Part shown: positions 54,179-61,809 of the stretch, one piece after another
Position numbering within the stretch: position 1 is the first letter of the stretch
Layout of the letters: every line of letters begins with the position of its first letter
DNA from: HIMB11 sp965657135
Lineage (GTDB): Bacteria > Pseudomonadota > Alphaproteobacteria > Rhodobacterales > Rhodobacteraceae
Direction of reading: 5' to 3'
Assembly (NCBI GenBank): GCA_965657135.1
Contig: CBFHNF010000011.1
Span: 1-64,000 of the forward strand
Length of the DNA: 64,000 nucleotides
Notes under the pieces: generated by a model
Told to the model about the DNA's origin: nothing
The model's database searches: none
The model's input: the letters and a program-made list of their open reading frames with translations, nothing else
Translations under genes and position numbers: made by a program

Positions 54179-54803
54179 CGGATCCAACGCGTATATGCGT
54201 TGCGCCGAATTGGATCGCCTTTTCAAAATCATCTGACATTCCCATGGACAAACCCGTTAACCCATTACGCTCGGCCATTTTTGCCAATAGCGCGAAATGT
54301 AAACTTGCCTCTTCCTCAACGGGGGGGATGCACATCAACCCCTTTACAGGCAGATCCAGAGCACGGCATTGGGCAATTAAGCCATCCGTTTCAGCGGGTA
54401 GAATACCTGCTTTCTGGTCTTCTTCGCCTGTATTGACCTGAATGAAAATATCTGGGGATGCACCGCGCTCTTGTGCCAGTCGGGCCAGCGTCGTGGCCAA
54501 TTTTGGTCGATCAACCGAATGTATTGTATCGAACAATTCTACGGCCTGACGGGCTTTGTTGGTTTGCAATGGACCAATCAAATGCAAATCCAGATCACCA
54601 AATTCTTGTTGAAAACCTGGCCATTTTCCCATGGCCTCTTGCACACGGTTTTCACCGAATGTTTTGTGCCCCGTCTGTAACACGGCATGCACCCGTTCGT
54701 TTGGCTGAACTTTAGACACAGCAATCAGCGAAATGTCCCTTGAATCACGCCCCACATTTGATGCGGCTGCTTGGATACGGGAATTGATTTCTTGGATCGA
54801 CAT
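54144..54803 (-). CDS. YggS family PLP homeostasis protein
   Basis: A 219-aa PLP-binding protein (PLPBP) that keeps the cellular PLP and amino-acid balance. The PLP Lys lies in ISLIAVSKVQPNERV, with FGENRVQEAMGKW, HLIGPLQTNKARQAV, FIQVNTGEEDQKAG and LSMGMSDDFEKAIQFGATHIRVGSAIFG. Length is normal. The 3' end overlaps the convergent L,D-transpeptidase gene. A terminator hairpin ends 54 bases upstream, shielding it from minus-strand transcription of the accessory patch. Confidence 0.94.
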   Translation of the reverse strand: MSIQEINSRIQAAASNVGRDSRDISLIAVSKVQPNERVHAVLQTGHKTFGENRVQEAMGKWPGFQQEFGDLDLHLIGPLQTNKARQAVELFDTIHSVDRPKLATTLARLAQERGASPDIFIQVNTGEEDQKAGILPAETDGLIAQCRALDLPVKGLMCIPPVEEEASLHFALLAKMAERNGLTGLSMGMSDDFEKAIQFGATHIRVGSAIFGARVPAAG

Positions 54804-54856
54804 AATTGCCCCCTTTTCTTCTGAGATCTAGGGGGAAATAGGCAAAGTTTCAATCA

Positions 54857-54889
54857 AAAGAAAAAGGGCGACCCAAACGGATCGCCCTT
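54857..54889 (-). terminator. intrinsic terminator upstream of yggS
   Basis: A perfect eight-base stem AAGGGCGA (54864-54871) and TCGCCCTT (54882-54889) with a ten-base loop. On the minus strand it runs into TTTTTCTTTT. No protein gene lies upstream of it on this strand within 300 bases, so its transcript is unidentified. Confidence 0.7.
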
Positions 54890-54988
54890 CGATAACGTTT
54901 CAGGTTCGTAAAGGTAACAGCCTAACCCTATCTCCCAGTTGTTGACTGGTTGTGCGAAATCGCTGACTGACAAACTCACAGAAAGTCT

Positions 54989-55023
54989 AAGTCAATGAGA
55001 GGCGTGCTGCCTCTCTATGACTT
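54989..55023. repeat. 15-base inverted repeat with two mismatches
   Basis: Arms 54989-55003 and 55009-55023 (AAGTCAATGAGAGGC and GCCTCTCTATGACTT) pair at 13 of 15 positions around a five-base loop. No T-tract follows on either strand. It may be the 5' hairpin of the possible small RNA or a recombinase-related site. Confidence 0.5.
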
Positions 55024-55319
55024 ATAAATCTACAGAAAGTCCCCATATAAATAATCAACACAAACAGTTGGTACACTTGAGCGAAGCGAAAGACGCACAA
55101 CTGTGCAGTGTTTGTTTAACTGCGCAGCAGTTGAACACTAAATCATCACATACACTGTATTATCATTCAAACTGTATAATCTCATACATTCTACATTGTC
55201 TGATAACACACGCTAACCACTTGATAATGAACACGTGTGATTAGTACCCCAAAGTGGTTGTCCTCAGCAAACCTCAGACACTACGCTTGTTGCAGTAGAA
55301 ACATGAGGTTGAGACACAT
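55024..55319. other. gene-free AT-rich region before the recombinase
   Basis: These 296 bases contain no supported gene; the small open frames are not protein-like. The stretch is AT-rich with several short dyads, such as CAACTG...CAGTTG around 55098-55133. It carries one copy of the 11-mer ACTGTGCAGTG (55100-55110) that recurs inside the recombinase gene. It may hold the recombinase promoter or its recombination site. Confidence 0.5.
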
Positions 55320-55886
55320 ATGGCACAAGCACGCACACTGGATGAGGCTCAGATTAAAAGGGTACAACGCTATCTTCGAACGAGGCGCAACAGCACAAGA
55401 GACAGCACTATATTCACCTTCGCATTCAACACAGGACTGCGCGCCAAAGAACTTGCCGCACTGTGCGTTGGCGATGCATATGACGCAGAGGGTGCTGTGC
55501 GTGATGCATTCGTTCTACAGCGCAACCAAACCAAAGAGGCTCGCACACGCACAGTATATAAAAATCGCGCACTGTGCAGTGCACTGGAGCTGTACCGCCC
55601 AACCCTCTACAGTACACTGCCAACAGCACCCCTGTTTGAGAGCCGCAAAGGTGGACACTTCAGTGCCAATACCATGTACCAACTGTTTTTAGGGGTATTT
55701 GCAGACTGTGGGTTGCGTGGTGCAACATCACACACACCGCGCCGCACCTTCATCACCAAACTTGCCAACAAAGGCGTAGGCGTTCGTGTGCTGGCTGAGT
55801 TAGCTGGACACAGCAGCATCTCAGTCATCCAACGCTATATAGACGTGAATGATGCACAATTGGCAAGTGCGGTGGAGTTGCTCTAA
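55320..55886 (+). CDS. minimal tyrosine recombinase/integrase
   Basis: A 188-aa catalytic-domain-only site-specific recombinase. The full active site is present: Arg41 in TGLRAKELAAL, Lys72 in NQTKEARTRTVY, His138 and Arg141 in TSHTPRRTFITKLA, His164 in LAGHSSISVIQ and nucleophile Tyr173 in QRYIDVND. The N-terminal core-binding domain of phage integrases is missing, as in a known group of short integrases of proteobacterial plasmids and chromosomes. A GAGGTTGAG site precedes the ATG. Composition (rich in CACTG/GCAGT words) differs from the neighbours. The start of the next, broken ORF overlaps its stop by one base. Confidence 0.92.
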   Translation: MAQARTLDEAQIKRVQRYLRTRRNSTRDSTIFTFAFNTGLRAKELAALCVGDAYDAEGAVRDAFVLQRNQTKEARTRTVYKNRALCSALELYRPTLYSTLPTAPLFESRKGGHFSANTMYQLFLGVFADCGLRGATSHTPRRTFITKLANKGVGVRVLAELAGHSSISVIQRYIDVNDAQLASAVELL

Positions 55887-56131
55887 TGGCTCGTCGTACA
55901 TAACTTGCATTACAGCGGCAGTTAAAGCGTGAACGTGCGCTCTTACAGTGGCTTGAGCAACACTTGCCGCAGTCTGTACAGTTGGCAAGATGTCAGCAGC
56001 ACATAGCAGAGCTGGCAGCGCAATGTGCGGCACTCAGTGATCCGAAACAAATAAAGCGCTGCATCAGCAACGCTCATCAACTACGCACCCATGCGCATAT
56101 AGATGTTAGTGAGCAAGCAGAAGATCGCTAA
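55886..56131 (+). pseudogene. small helical ORF after the recombinase, stopped at codon 6
   Basis: An ATG at 55886 overlaps the recombinase stop by one base and reads MARRT, then TAA at 55901-55903. The frame continues open for 75 codons as ALQRQLKRERALLQWLEQHL and RCQQHIAELAAQCAAL to a TAA at 56129. The product would be an 81-aa, Gln/Leu/Arg-rich, coiled-coil-like protein. A single A-to-T change (AAA to TAA) would explain the stop. No start codon with a ribosome site lies just after it. It probably partnered the recombinase; function unknown. Confidence 0.6.
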
Positions 56132-56147
56132 AAAAAACTGCTTGCTC
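56111..56147. repeat. ten-base perfect inverted repeat at the end of the recombinase patch
   Basis: GAGCAAGCAG (56111-56120) and CTGCTTGCTC (56138-56147) flank a 17-base loop with an A8 run and the stop codon of the broken ORF. There is no T-tract on either side, so it is not a standard terminator. It marks the boundary with the minus-strand lipoprotein gene. Confidence 0.6.
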
Positions 56148-56153
56148 CCACCA

Positions 56154-56270
56154 TTACAACTTTTGTGAAGTTGGTTCTGGTGTAACCATTGTATCTGTTG
56201 GTGTTGTTGTTGGTGCTGCACACGCTGCAACAGTCAGAACAAGGACCAACCCTACGATTACTTTTTTCAT
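56154..56270 (-). CDS. 38-residue lipoprotein
   Basis: A tiny lipoprotein: MKKVIVGLVLVLTVAAC is a complete signal peptide with lipobox TVAAC, followed by about 21 residues rich in Thr and Pro. The ATG at 56270 has an AAAGGATAT ribosome site; the longer frame to 56351 runs into the porin terminator. Short entericidin-like or colicin-lysis-like lipoproteins share this layout, but no motif identifies it. It lies downstream of the porin on the same strand. Confidence 0.75.
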   Translation of the reverse strand: MKKVIVGLVLVLTVAACAAPTTTPTDTMVTPEPTSQKL

Positions 56271-56312
56271 AGTATATCCTTTCATCTCTCTGAGATTAAA
56301 TACTGCTTTACG

Positions 56313-56343
56313 CAAAAGAGCGGCACCGTAGTAGCGCCGCTCT
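56313..56343 (-). terminator. terminator after the porin gene
   Basis: A perfect eight-base GC-rich stem AGAGCGGC (56317-56324) and GCCGCTCT (56336-56343) starts 23 bases after the porin stop and is followed by four T on the minus strand. The short T-run allows some readthrough into the lipoprotein gene. Confidence 0.65.
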
Positions 56344-56366
56344 AGTATCATGCGCTAATCAAGTGA

Positions 56367-57266
56367 TTAGAACTTGAAGTTGATGCCGATTGCGTTGAAA
56401 TCTTTGTTTACGCCACCAGATGTGCCTGCACGGTTTGCGAAGAACACATCCGCGCCACCACCAAGGTCGTATGACGCAGTGATTTCAGTTACGCTGTCTT
56501 CGTCTGTTGCTACAGACGCTGACATTGCGCCGGCTGAGTATGCAACAGAAGCGTTCCAGTCATCGCCAATGTCTGAGTTAGCTGCGCCAGTTGATGCTGC
56601 TGAAAGATCAACTGTCAATGCATCCATTGTGTATGAAATGCCGACCTTTTGCACTGGATCAGCTGTTACACCATCGTCATCGCTTGATGCGCTTAGTGTC
56701 ATGTCACCCACTGTGTAGCTCACAGAGATTTTAGATGCATCTGCACCAGCTTGAGCGTCAGAGTTGTTTGTTGACGCATATGATACTGCAATGTCACCCA
56801 TTGAGTAGCCAAGAGAGAATGAAGAGTTATTATCGCCTTTGGTCATCGCTGTTGTCATACCGAATGACAGGCCACCCATTTCACCAGACAAAGCAACGTC
56901 ACCGCTTGATGCGTCGTCGTTGTACAAGTCATCAACACCACCACCGTCTACAGTGATTGAGATTCCGTTCATACCAATGGTAACACTTGGCTCAGCTGCA
57001 CTCATGCCGCTTTCTAGCGCGTCGAGCTCCATGTCGCCCACGTCAACTTGACGACCAGCATCATATCCGATGCTTGAGCTAAATGTCATACCGTTATCAG
57101 CAGCACCAGATAGTGAGATGTTCAAGTCTGTGTGTGTGTTAACGTCGTTGCCTAAGCTAGTTGTGTTAGAAATGCTTGCTTGTGTTGTGCCTGAGAATGA
57201 TACTTCTGCAGCTGCAACACCAGCAGTCATTACCAACGCTGTTGTTGTAAGAAGAACTTTTTTCAT
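56367..57266 (-). CDS. Gram-negative porin
   Basis: A 299-aa outer-membrane beta-barrel. The signal peptide MKKVLLTTTALVMTAGVAAA is followed by EVSFSGTTQASISNTTS, and the protein ends in ...GINFKF with the terminal Phe needed for Bam insertion. Alternating strands of the type YSMGDIAVSYAS, YTVGDMTLSASS and YTMDALTVDLSA repeat, with acidic Asp/Ser-rich loops. The start is at 57266, with a GAGGGAAAG site; the open frame to 57464 adds nothing porin-like. It is probably a major general porin. The 268 bases to the divergent DUF3576 gene contain its promoter. Confidence 0.92.
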   Translation of the reverse strand: MKKVLLTTTALVMTAGVAAAEVSFSGTTQASISNTTSLGNDVNTHTDLNISLSGAADNGMTFSSSIGYDAGRQVDVGDMELDALESGMSAAEPSVTIGMNGISITVDGGGVDDLYNDDASSGDVALSGEMGGLSFGMTTAMTKGDNNSSFSLGYSMGDIAVSYASTNNSDAQAGADASKISVSYTVGDMTLSASSDDDGVTADPVQKVGISYTMDALTVDLSAASTGAANSDIGDDWNASVAYSAGAMSASVATDEDSVTEITASYDLGGGADVFFANRAGTSGGVNKDFNAIGINFKF

Positions 57267-57534
57267 GATTCTTTCCCTCGGGTTGTAAGATTCAGTTTCC
57301 ATGCTGACGGACAGCCCGCAGCAAGAATGCGTCATCAATGGCCTTTTTCGCGGGATGGATTCAAGCATAAGCATAATTTTGACAATTTTGATCACAAAGA
57401 TGATGCAGGTTTGCCACAGTTGGTTTTTGGCGACGATCAGCGAATTTTGGAATGAATGCGGCATCCACGAAATGCGCCCTTGCTCCGTTTATTGGGTTAG
57501 GCTAGTTATTTTTAACGACAACTGGGGGTATTTT

Positions 57535-58011
57535 ATGCGCATTGCACAGCTTGGCTTAATTTTGGCATTGGTTTCATTGATTTCGGCCTGCTCTGGCAAC
57601 AACCCATTGCGCGGCACGACGACTGTGACGCCAGAAGCGCTCAGCAGTACCGCAACCGAGGCTGATCGCGAATCAACCATATGGGATGTGTTTAATAATG
57701 ATGTTTCGACATCGCCCGTTAAGGTAAATCGCTATATTTGGCAGGCGTCGCTTGAGGTATTAGACTTCATGCCGATCGAACGCATTGATCCATTTTCAGG
57801 CATTATTGTGATGGGCTACGGAACACCGCCCGGAGGGCGCACGGCCTATCGCGCAACAGTGCACGTAAGCGAACCAGCGCTGGATGCGCGTACTCTGCGT
57901 GTGGCGTTGGCAACACGAAATGGTCCAGCCTCTGCCGAAACAATGCGCGCGTTAGAAGATGCAATCCTATCGCGTGCGCGACAAATTCGCCGCGATGACG
58001 GACGTCTTTAA
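57535..58011 (+). CDS. DUF3576 family lipoprotein
   Basis: A 158-aa lipoprotein with signal peptide MRIAQLGLILALVSLISAC (lipobox ISAC). The DUF3576 core follows: STIWDVFNNDVSTSPVKVNR, YIWQASLEVLDFMPIERIDP, IVMGYGTPPG and a C-terminal ILSRARQIRRDDGRL. The function is unknown. The ATG at 57535 is chosen because it gives the signal peptide. In related genomes it directly precedes leuS; here 1.2 kb with a broken glycosyltransferase separates them. Confidence 0.92.
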   Translation: MRIAQLGLILALVSLISACSGNNPLRGTTTVTPEALSSTATEADRESTIWDVFNNDVSTSPVKVNRYIWQASLEVLDFMPIERIDPFSGIIVMGYGTPPGGRTAYRATVHVSEPALDARTLRVALATRNGPASAETMRALEDAILSRARQIRRDDGRL

Positions 58012-58019
58012 CGCTATCA

Positions 58020-58920
58020 TTATGACATAAATTGATTTGGGCCCAGCAACGGTTGGTGCGACAGCTCATCCACCCAATCCAAATGTTTTGGCAGGCACGT
58101 GCGCCGCAAATCATAGGTTTCGACAATATGTTGGCGTGCCGCAGTACCCAGTTTGGTGCGCAAATCTGGATCCTGCAATAATCGGCAAGTTTGTGTCACC
58201 AATGCAGATTGGTCAAAAAAATCAACAAATAGCCCTGTTTCGCCATCGACCATCGCTTCTTTTACTGGACCTGTGTCGCTTGCAACAATGGCGGCTCCTG
58301 CGATCATGGCTTCTAGCAAACTCCAACTTAAGACAAATGGATAGGTTAAATAGACGTGAACGCGGCTCACCTGCATCATGGCAAGGAAGCGTTCATACGG
58401 GACGCGCCCCAAAAAATGTACACGCGCCCAATCTTGGTCACTGATTCTGCCCCGCACTTCGTCAATAAAATCTGCTTCCACGTTTGCCCCTTCGGTGGTC
58501 GCGCGCCATAGCTGGTTTCGTCGCCACCCAACATCACAATTTGTGCATTTGGTCTTTTTTCAACAAATCAGGCAAGGCGCGCATAAAAATGTGATATCCC
58601 GGATAGGGTTCAAGGTTGCGATTGATAAAGGTGATGACTTCATCATCTCGGGTCAGAGCTGGGCCACCCTCAATTTCCAAAACTGCATCTGGATTTGGCG
58701 CAACCAGATCTTTATCGATGCCATCACGTTGTACCGTGATACGGCTTCGAAAACTGTCGGGAAAAGTATTCGCCTGAAAATGCGTTGGACTGAGCCCAGC
58801 TTCTGCCACAGGAAAATGCAAATTATTGTTTTGATTTCGAATCCGCATCCGCAGAGCATCCTTTTCACGGATACCTGGATCGAATTCTGGATCAAAGCCA
58901 ATGGGGCGTTTTCGGTGCGA
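58020..58920 (-). pseudogene. frameshifted fragment of a GT4-type glycosyltransferase
   Basis: Three frames hold consecutive glycosyltransferase sequence on the minus strand. The first (about 58920-58560) reads GFDPEFDPGIREKD, AEAGLSPTHFQ, ITVQRDGIDKDLV and FINRNLEPYPGYHIFMRALP. A shift in an A6 run (58555-58560) leads to KRPNAQIVMLGGDETSYGAR. A second shift near a T4 run at about 58475-58490 leads to FIDEVRGRI, VHFLGRVPYERF, VYLTYPFVLSWSLLEAM and DTGPVKEAMVDGETGLFVD. The N-terminal 100-120 residues are missing. Both shifts sit at homopolymers, so sequencing error could explain them, but the truncation would remain. Confidence 0.8.
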
Positions 58921-58944
58921 TCAGATAAGTTTGATGAAAGCGAA

Positions 58945-59163
58945 ATGAGAATGTTGTTTCGCTATAAAATGGAACACTACAACGCGATACCATCAGATGA
59001 CTACACAATTATTGAACGCTTGATATATTCAGCCAAGCTACAAGTGACAGCATTTAAAGGCTGTATCGGATTCGGTATTCACGCTGGGCAAAATCAAAAT
59101 GGAGAAGATGTTTATTTCGGAGAGCGCCCCTCAGATATCTTTTGCAACTGGGCCGATGGGTAA
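58945..59163 (+). CDS. unassigned 72-residue ORF before leuS
   Basis: An ATG at 58945 opens 72 codons (MRMLFRYKMEHYNAIPSDDY onwards, ending GERPSDIFCNWADG). The region is not antisense to the glycosyltransferase fragment, and the minus strand has many stops here. The sequence is hydrophilic with two Cys and no recognised motif. The ribosome site is weak. It may be a small gene, a remnant of something larger, or chance. The rest of 58921-59250 shows nothing else. Confidence 0.25.
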   Translation: MRMLFRYKMEHYNAIPSDDYTIIERLIYSAKLQVTAFKGCIGFGIHAGQNQNGEDVYFGERPSDIFCNWADG

Positions 59164-59250
59164 TTCTTAAAAAGCCGTTTCTATCTACTGGACCATGGTT
59201 CGCGATCAAAGTATCACTGTACCGATTTAGAATGATTTGGGGACAGATTG

Positions 59251-61809
59251 ATGTCACGATACGAGGCAACACAGATCGAAGCAAAGTGGCAGGCCGCTTG
59301 GGACAAAGCGAATGTGTTTCAAGCCGTAAGAGATGAAAGCAAGCCAAAGTATTACGTGCTTGAAATGTTTCCCTATCCATCTGGCCGTATTCACATGGGC
59401 CACGTGCGAAATTACACAATGGGCGATGTGATTGCGCGTTACAAAATGTCTACAGGCCACAATGTTTTACACCCAATGGGGTGGGATGCGTTTGGGATGC
59501 CTGCAGAAAACGCGGCGATGGCCATCGGTGGTCACCCAAAAGAATGGACCTATTCCAACATCGCAACGATGAAGGACCAGATGAAACCGCTGGGGTTGTC
59601 CATCGATTGGAGCCGCGAATTCGCAACATGTGATCCCGATTATTACGGTCAACAACAATCCCTATTTCTAGATTTTCTAGAAAACGATTTGGTTTATCGC
59701 AAAAATGCGGTTGTGAATTGGGATCCCGTTGACCTGACCGTATTGGCCAATGAACAGGTTGAAAATGGGCGTGGGTGGCGATCAGGCGCGATTGTAGAAC
59801 GAAAAGAGCTAACACAATGGTTTTTCAAAATATCCGAGTACGCCGAGGAATTGCTAGAAGCAATTGATGCCCTGGATGATTGGCCTGCAAAAGTGAAATT
59901 AATGCAGCAGAACTGGATCGGTAAATCACGCGGTTTGGAGTTTGCATTTGATCTAATTGATGGCCCTGACGGGCACGACAACATTGCCGTCTACACAACG
60001 CGACCCGACACGTTGCTTGGTGCATCCTTTGTGGGGATTTCTGCAGATCATCCACTGGCTCGCCAGTTGGAAAAATCCAATTCTGATGTTGCTGCCTTTA
60101 ATACCGAGTGTCGACAGATGTCCACATCTGAAGCTGACATGGAAAAGGCCGAGAAAAAGGGATACGACACAGGCCTGCGCGTGCGGCACCCGTTGAACCC
60201 CAATTGGGAATTGCCCGTTTGGATCGCGAATTTCATTTTAATGGATTACGGAACAGGTGCAATTTTTGCCTGCCCCGCACATGACCAGCGTGATCTTGAT
60301 TTCGCACGCAAATATGATTTGCCTGTCACCGACACATTTTACGCATTAGACGATGCCATACCGGTTGAAAACACAGCATTCGTTCCGGCGAAATCGGAAA
60401 AGGTGAGATGGATTGATCATTTCGCCGGGCTTGACGTTGCGACAGGAGACGAGGCTATCGCCACCACAATAGAGTTCGCCGAAAAGGCGGGTTGGGGCAA
60501 AGGTGTTACAAAATTCCGCTTGCGGGATTGGGGCCTAAGCCGACAACGTTATTGGGGATGCCCCATTCCTGTTGTCCACTGCGACAATTGCGGGGTTGTT
60601 CCCGAGAAAAAAGAAAACCTGCCCATCCGTCTGCCAGACGACGTCAGTTTCGACAAACCTGGGAACCCGTTGGATCGTCATCCGACATGGCGTCAGTGCG
60701 CCTGCCCAGCCTGCGGCAAGGATGCGTTGCGCGAAACAGATACGATGGACACATTTGTTGATAGTTCGTGGTATTTTGCACGCTTTACGTCACCACGCGA
60801 AGATACTCCAACAAACGCGGATGACATCGCCTATTGGATGAATGTCGATCAATATATTGGCGGAATTGAACATGCGATTTTACACCTGCTTTACTCGCGC
60901 TTTTTCGCGCGTGCGATGCAAATGTGCGGACACCTGCCCCAATCCGCAGTCGAGCCGTTCAACGCATTATTTACCCAAGGAATGGTCACGCACGCGATTT
61001 ATAAACGCAACGGCCAAGACGGACGCCCAGTTTATTACTACCCTGAACAAGTTGACTTGCGCGATGGCAAGGCGTTTTTGACCGCGGACGGATCCGAGGT
61101 GGATATTATTCCATCCGCCAAAATGTCAAAATCGAAAAACAATGTTGTTGATCCTCTGGCAATTATTGATGCCTTTGGCGCTGATACGGCCCGTTGGTTT
61201 GTTCTATCAGACAGTCCACCCGAACGTGACGTTGAATGGACCGCCTCAGGTGCTGAAGCGGCCGCAAAGCATCTGGGTCGGGTCTATCGACTTGCTCTTG
61301 ATTGTGCCGATTCTGACATTTCGTCAAATGACGAAGATCACATCTTGTTGAAAGAAACCCATAAGGCGATCCACGACATTACCCAAGGCATCGAAAGCTT
61401 TGGATTTAACGCAGCAATTGCGCGGTTGTACGGGTTTACGAACACAGTCGCGAAATCCAAGGCGGGATCAGAAACCAAAGCGATGGCAATGCGCACATTG
61501 GCGCAGATGATGGCCCCGATGACCCCACATTTGGCCGAAGAAGTTTGGTCAATGTTGGGGGGTGATGGATTGCTTATCAACGCATCATGGCCCAAAGCGG
61601 ATCCTGCGTTATTAGTAGATGACGAAGTTACTATGCCGATCCAAGTAAACGGAAAACGACGCGCGGAAATCAACGTGGCCAAAGACATGCCAAAAGAAGA
61701 GGTTGAAAAACTTGCTCTTGCGCAGGATGCTGTAGTGCGGGCACTTGACGGGGCAAGCCCCAAAAAAGTGATCGTTGTCCCCGGACGGATCGTGAATGTG
61801 GTTGTCTAA
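59251..61809 (+). CDS. leuS: leucyl-tRNA synthetase
   Basis: Charges tRNA-Leu. The 852-aa class I enzyme has the HIGH-type motif PSGRIHMGHVRNY (HMGH at residues 48-51), the editing domain with YTTRPDTLLGASFVGIS and DYGTGAIFACPAHDQRD, the zinc-like Cys pairs (CDNC and CACPAC), and AKMSKSKNNVVDP (KMSKS at 624-628). The C-terminal anticodon-binding and tail domains are complete. An in-frame TTG one codon earlier is ignored in favour of the ATG, which has GGGGACAG upstream. It overlaps lptE. Confidence 0.97.
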   Translation: MSRYEATQIEAKWQAAWDKANVFQAVRDESKPKYYVLEMFPYPSGRIHMGHVRNYTMGDVIARYKMSTGHNVLHPMGWDAFGMPAENAAMAIGGHPKEWTYSNIATMKDQMKPLGLSIDWSREFATCDPDYYGQQQSLFLDFLENDLVYRKNAVVNWDPVDLTVLANEQVENGRGWRSGAIVERKELTQWFFKISEYAEELLEAIDALDDWPAKVKLMQQNWIGKSRGLEFAFDLIDGPDGHDNIAVYTTRPDTLLGASFVGISADHPLARQLEKSNSDVAAFNTECRQMSTSEADMEKAEKKGYDTGLRVRHPLNPNWELPVWIANFILMDYGTGAIFACPAHDQRDLDFARKYDLPVTDTFYALDDAIPVENTAFVPAKSEKVRWIDHFAGLDVATGDEAIATTIEFAEKAGWGKGVTKFRLRDWGLSRQRYWGCPIPVVHCDNCGVVPEKKENLPIRLPDDVSFDKPGNPLDRHPTWRQCACPACGKDALRETDTMDTFVDSSWYFARFTSPREDTPTNADDIAYWMNVDQYIGGIEHAILHLLYSRFFARAMQMCGHLPQSAVEPFNALFTQGMVTHAIYKRNGQDGRPVYYYPEQVDLRDGKAFLTADGSEVDIIPSAKMSKSKNNVVDPLAIIDAFGADTARWFVLSDSPPERDVEWTASGAEAAAKHLGRVYRLALDCADSDISSNDEDHILLKETHKAIHDITQGIESFGFNAAIARLYGFTNTVAKSKAGSETKAMAMRTLAQMMAPMTPHLAEEVWSMLGGDGLLINASWPKADPALLVDDEVTMPIQVNGKRRAEINVAKDMPKEEVEKLALAQDAVVRALDGASPKKVIVVPGRIVNVVV

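Larger units (their letters stand above)
54857..55023 (-). ncRNA. possible structured small RNA
   Basis: Reading the minus strand from 55023 to 54857, a row of hairpins is seen. AAGTCA-TAGAGAGGC pairs with GCCTCTC-ATTGACTT. Then come GCGATTTCGC and CCAGTCAACAACTGG, an AGG/CCT element, and finally a terminator hairpin with a T-tract. There is no open frame. This density of short perfect stems and a clean intrinsic terminator suggest a stable RNA of about 165 bases. No promoter could be read and no known family (6S, SRP, tmRNA) fits. Confidence 0.3.

Noticed and set aside
54900..54925. Resemblance of CAGGTTCGTAAAGGTAACAGCC to the SRP RNA core
   Set aside because: The apical tetraloop and flanking pairs do not match the conserved SRP helix 8, and the terminator is on the other strand.
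55237..55692. 151-codon plus-strand frame over the recombinase start
   Set aside because: It overlaps the recombinase in another frame, is rich in Cys and His without pattern, and has no homology feel.
58378..59163. 261-codon plus-strand frame
   Set aside because: Most of it is antisense to the glycosyltransferase fragment, whose minus-strand frames show clear family sequence. Only the part after 58945 is kept, at low confidence.
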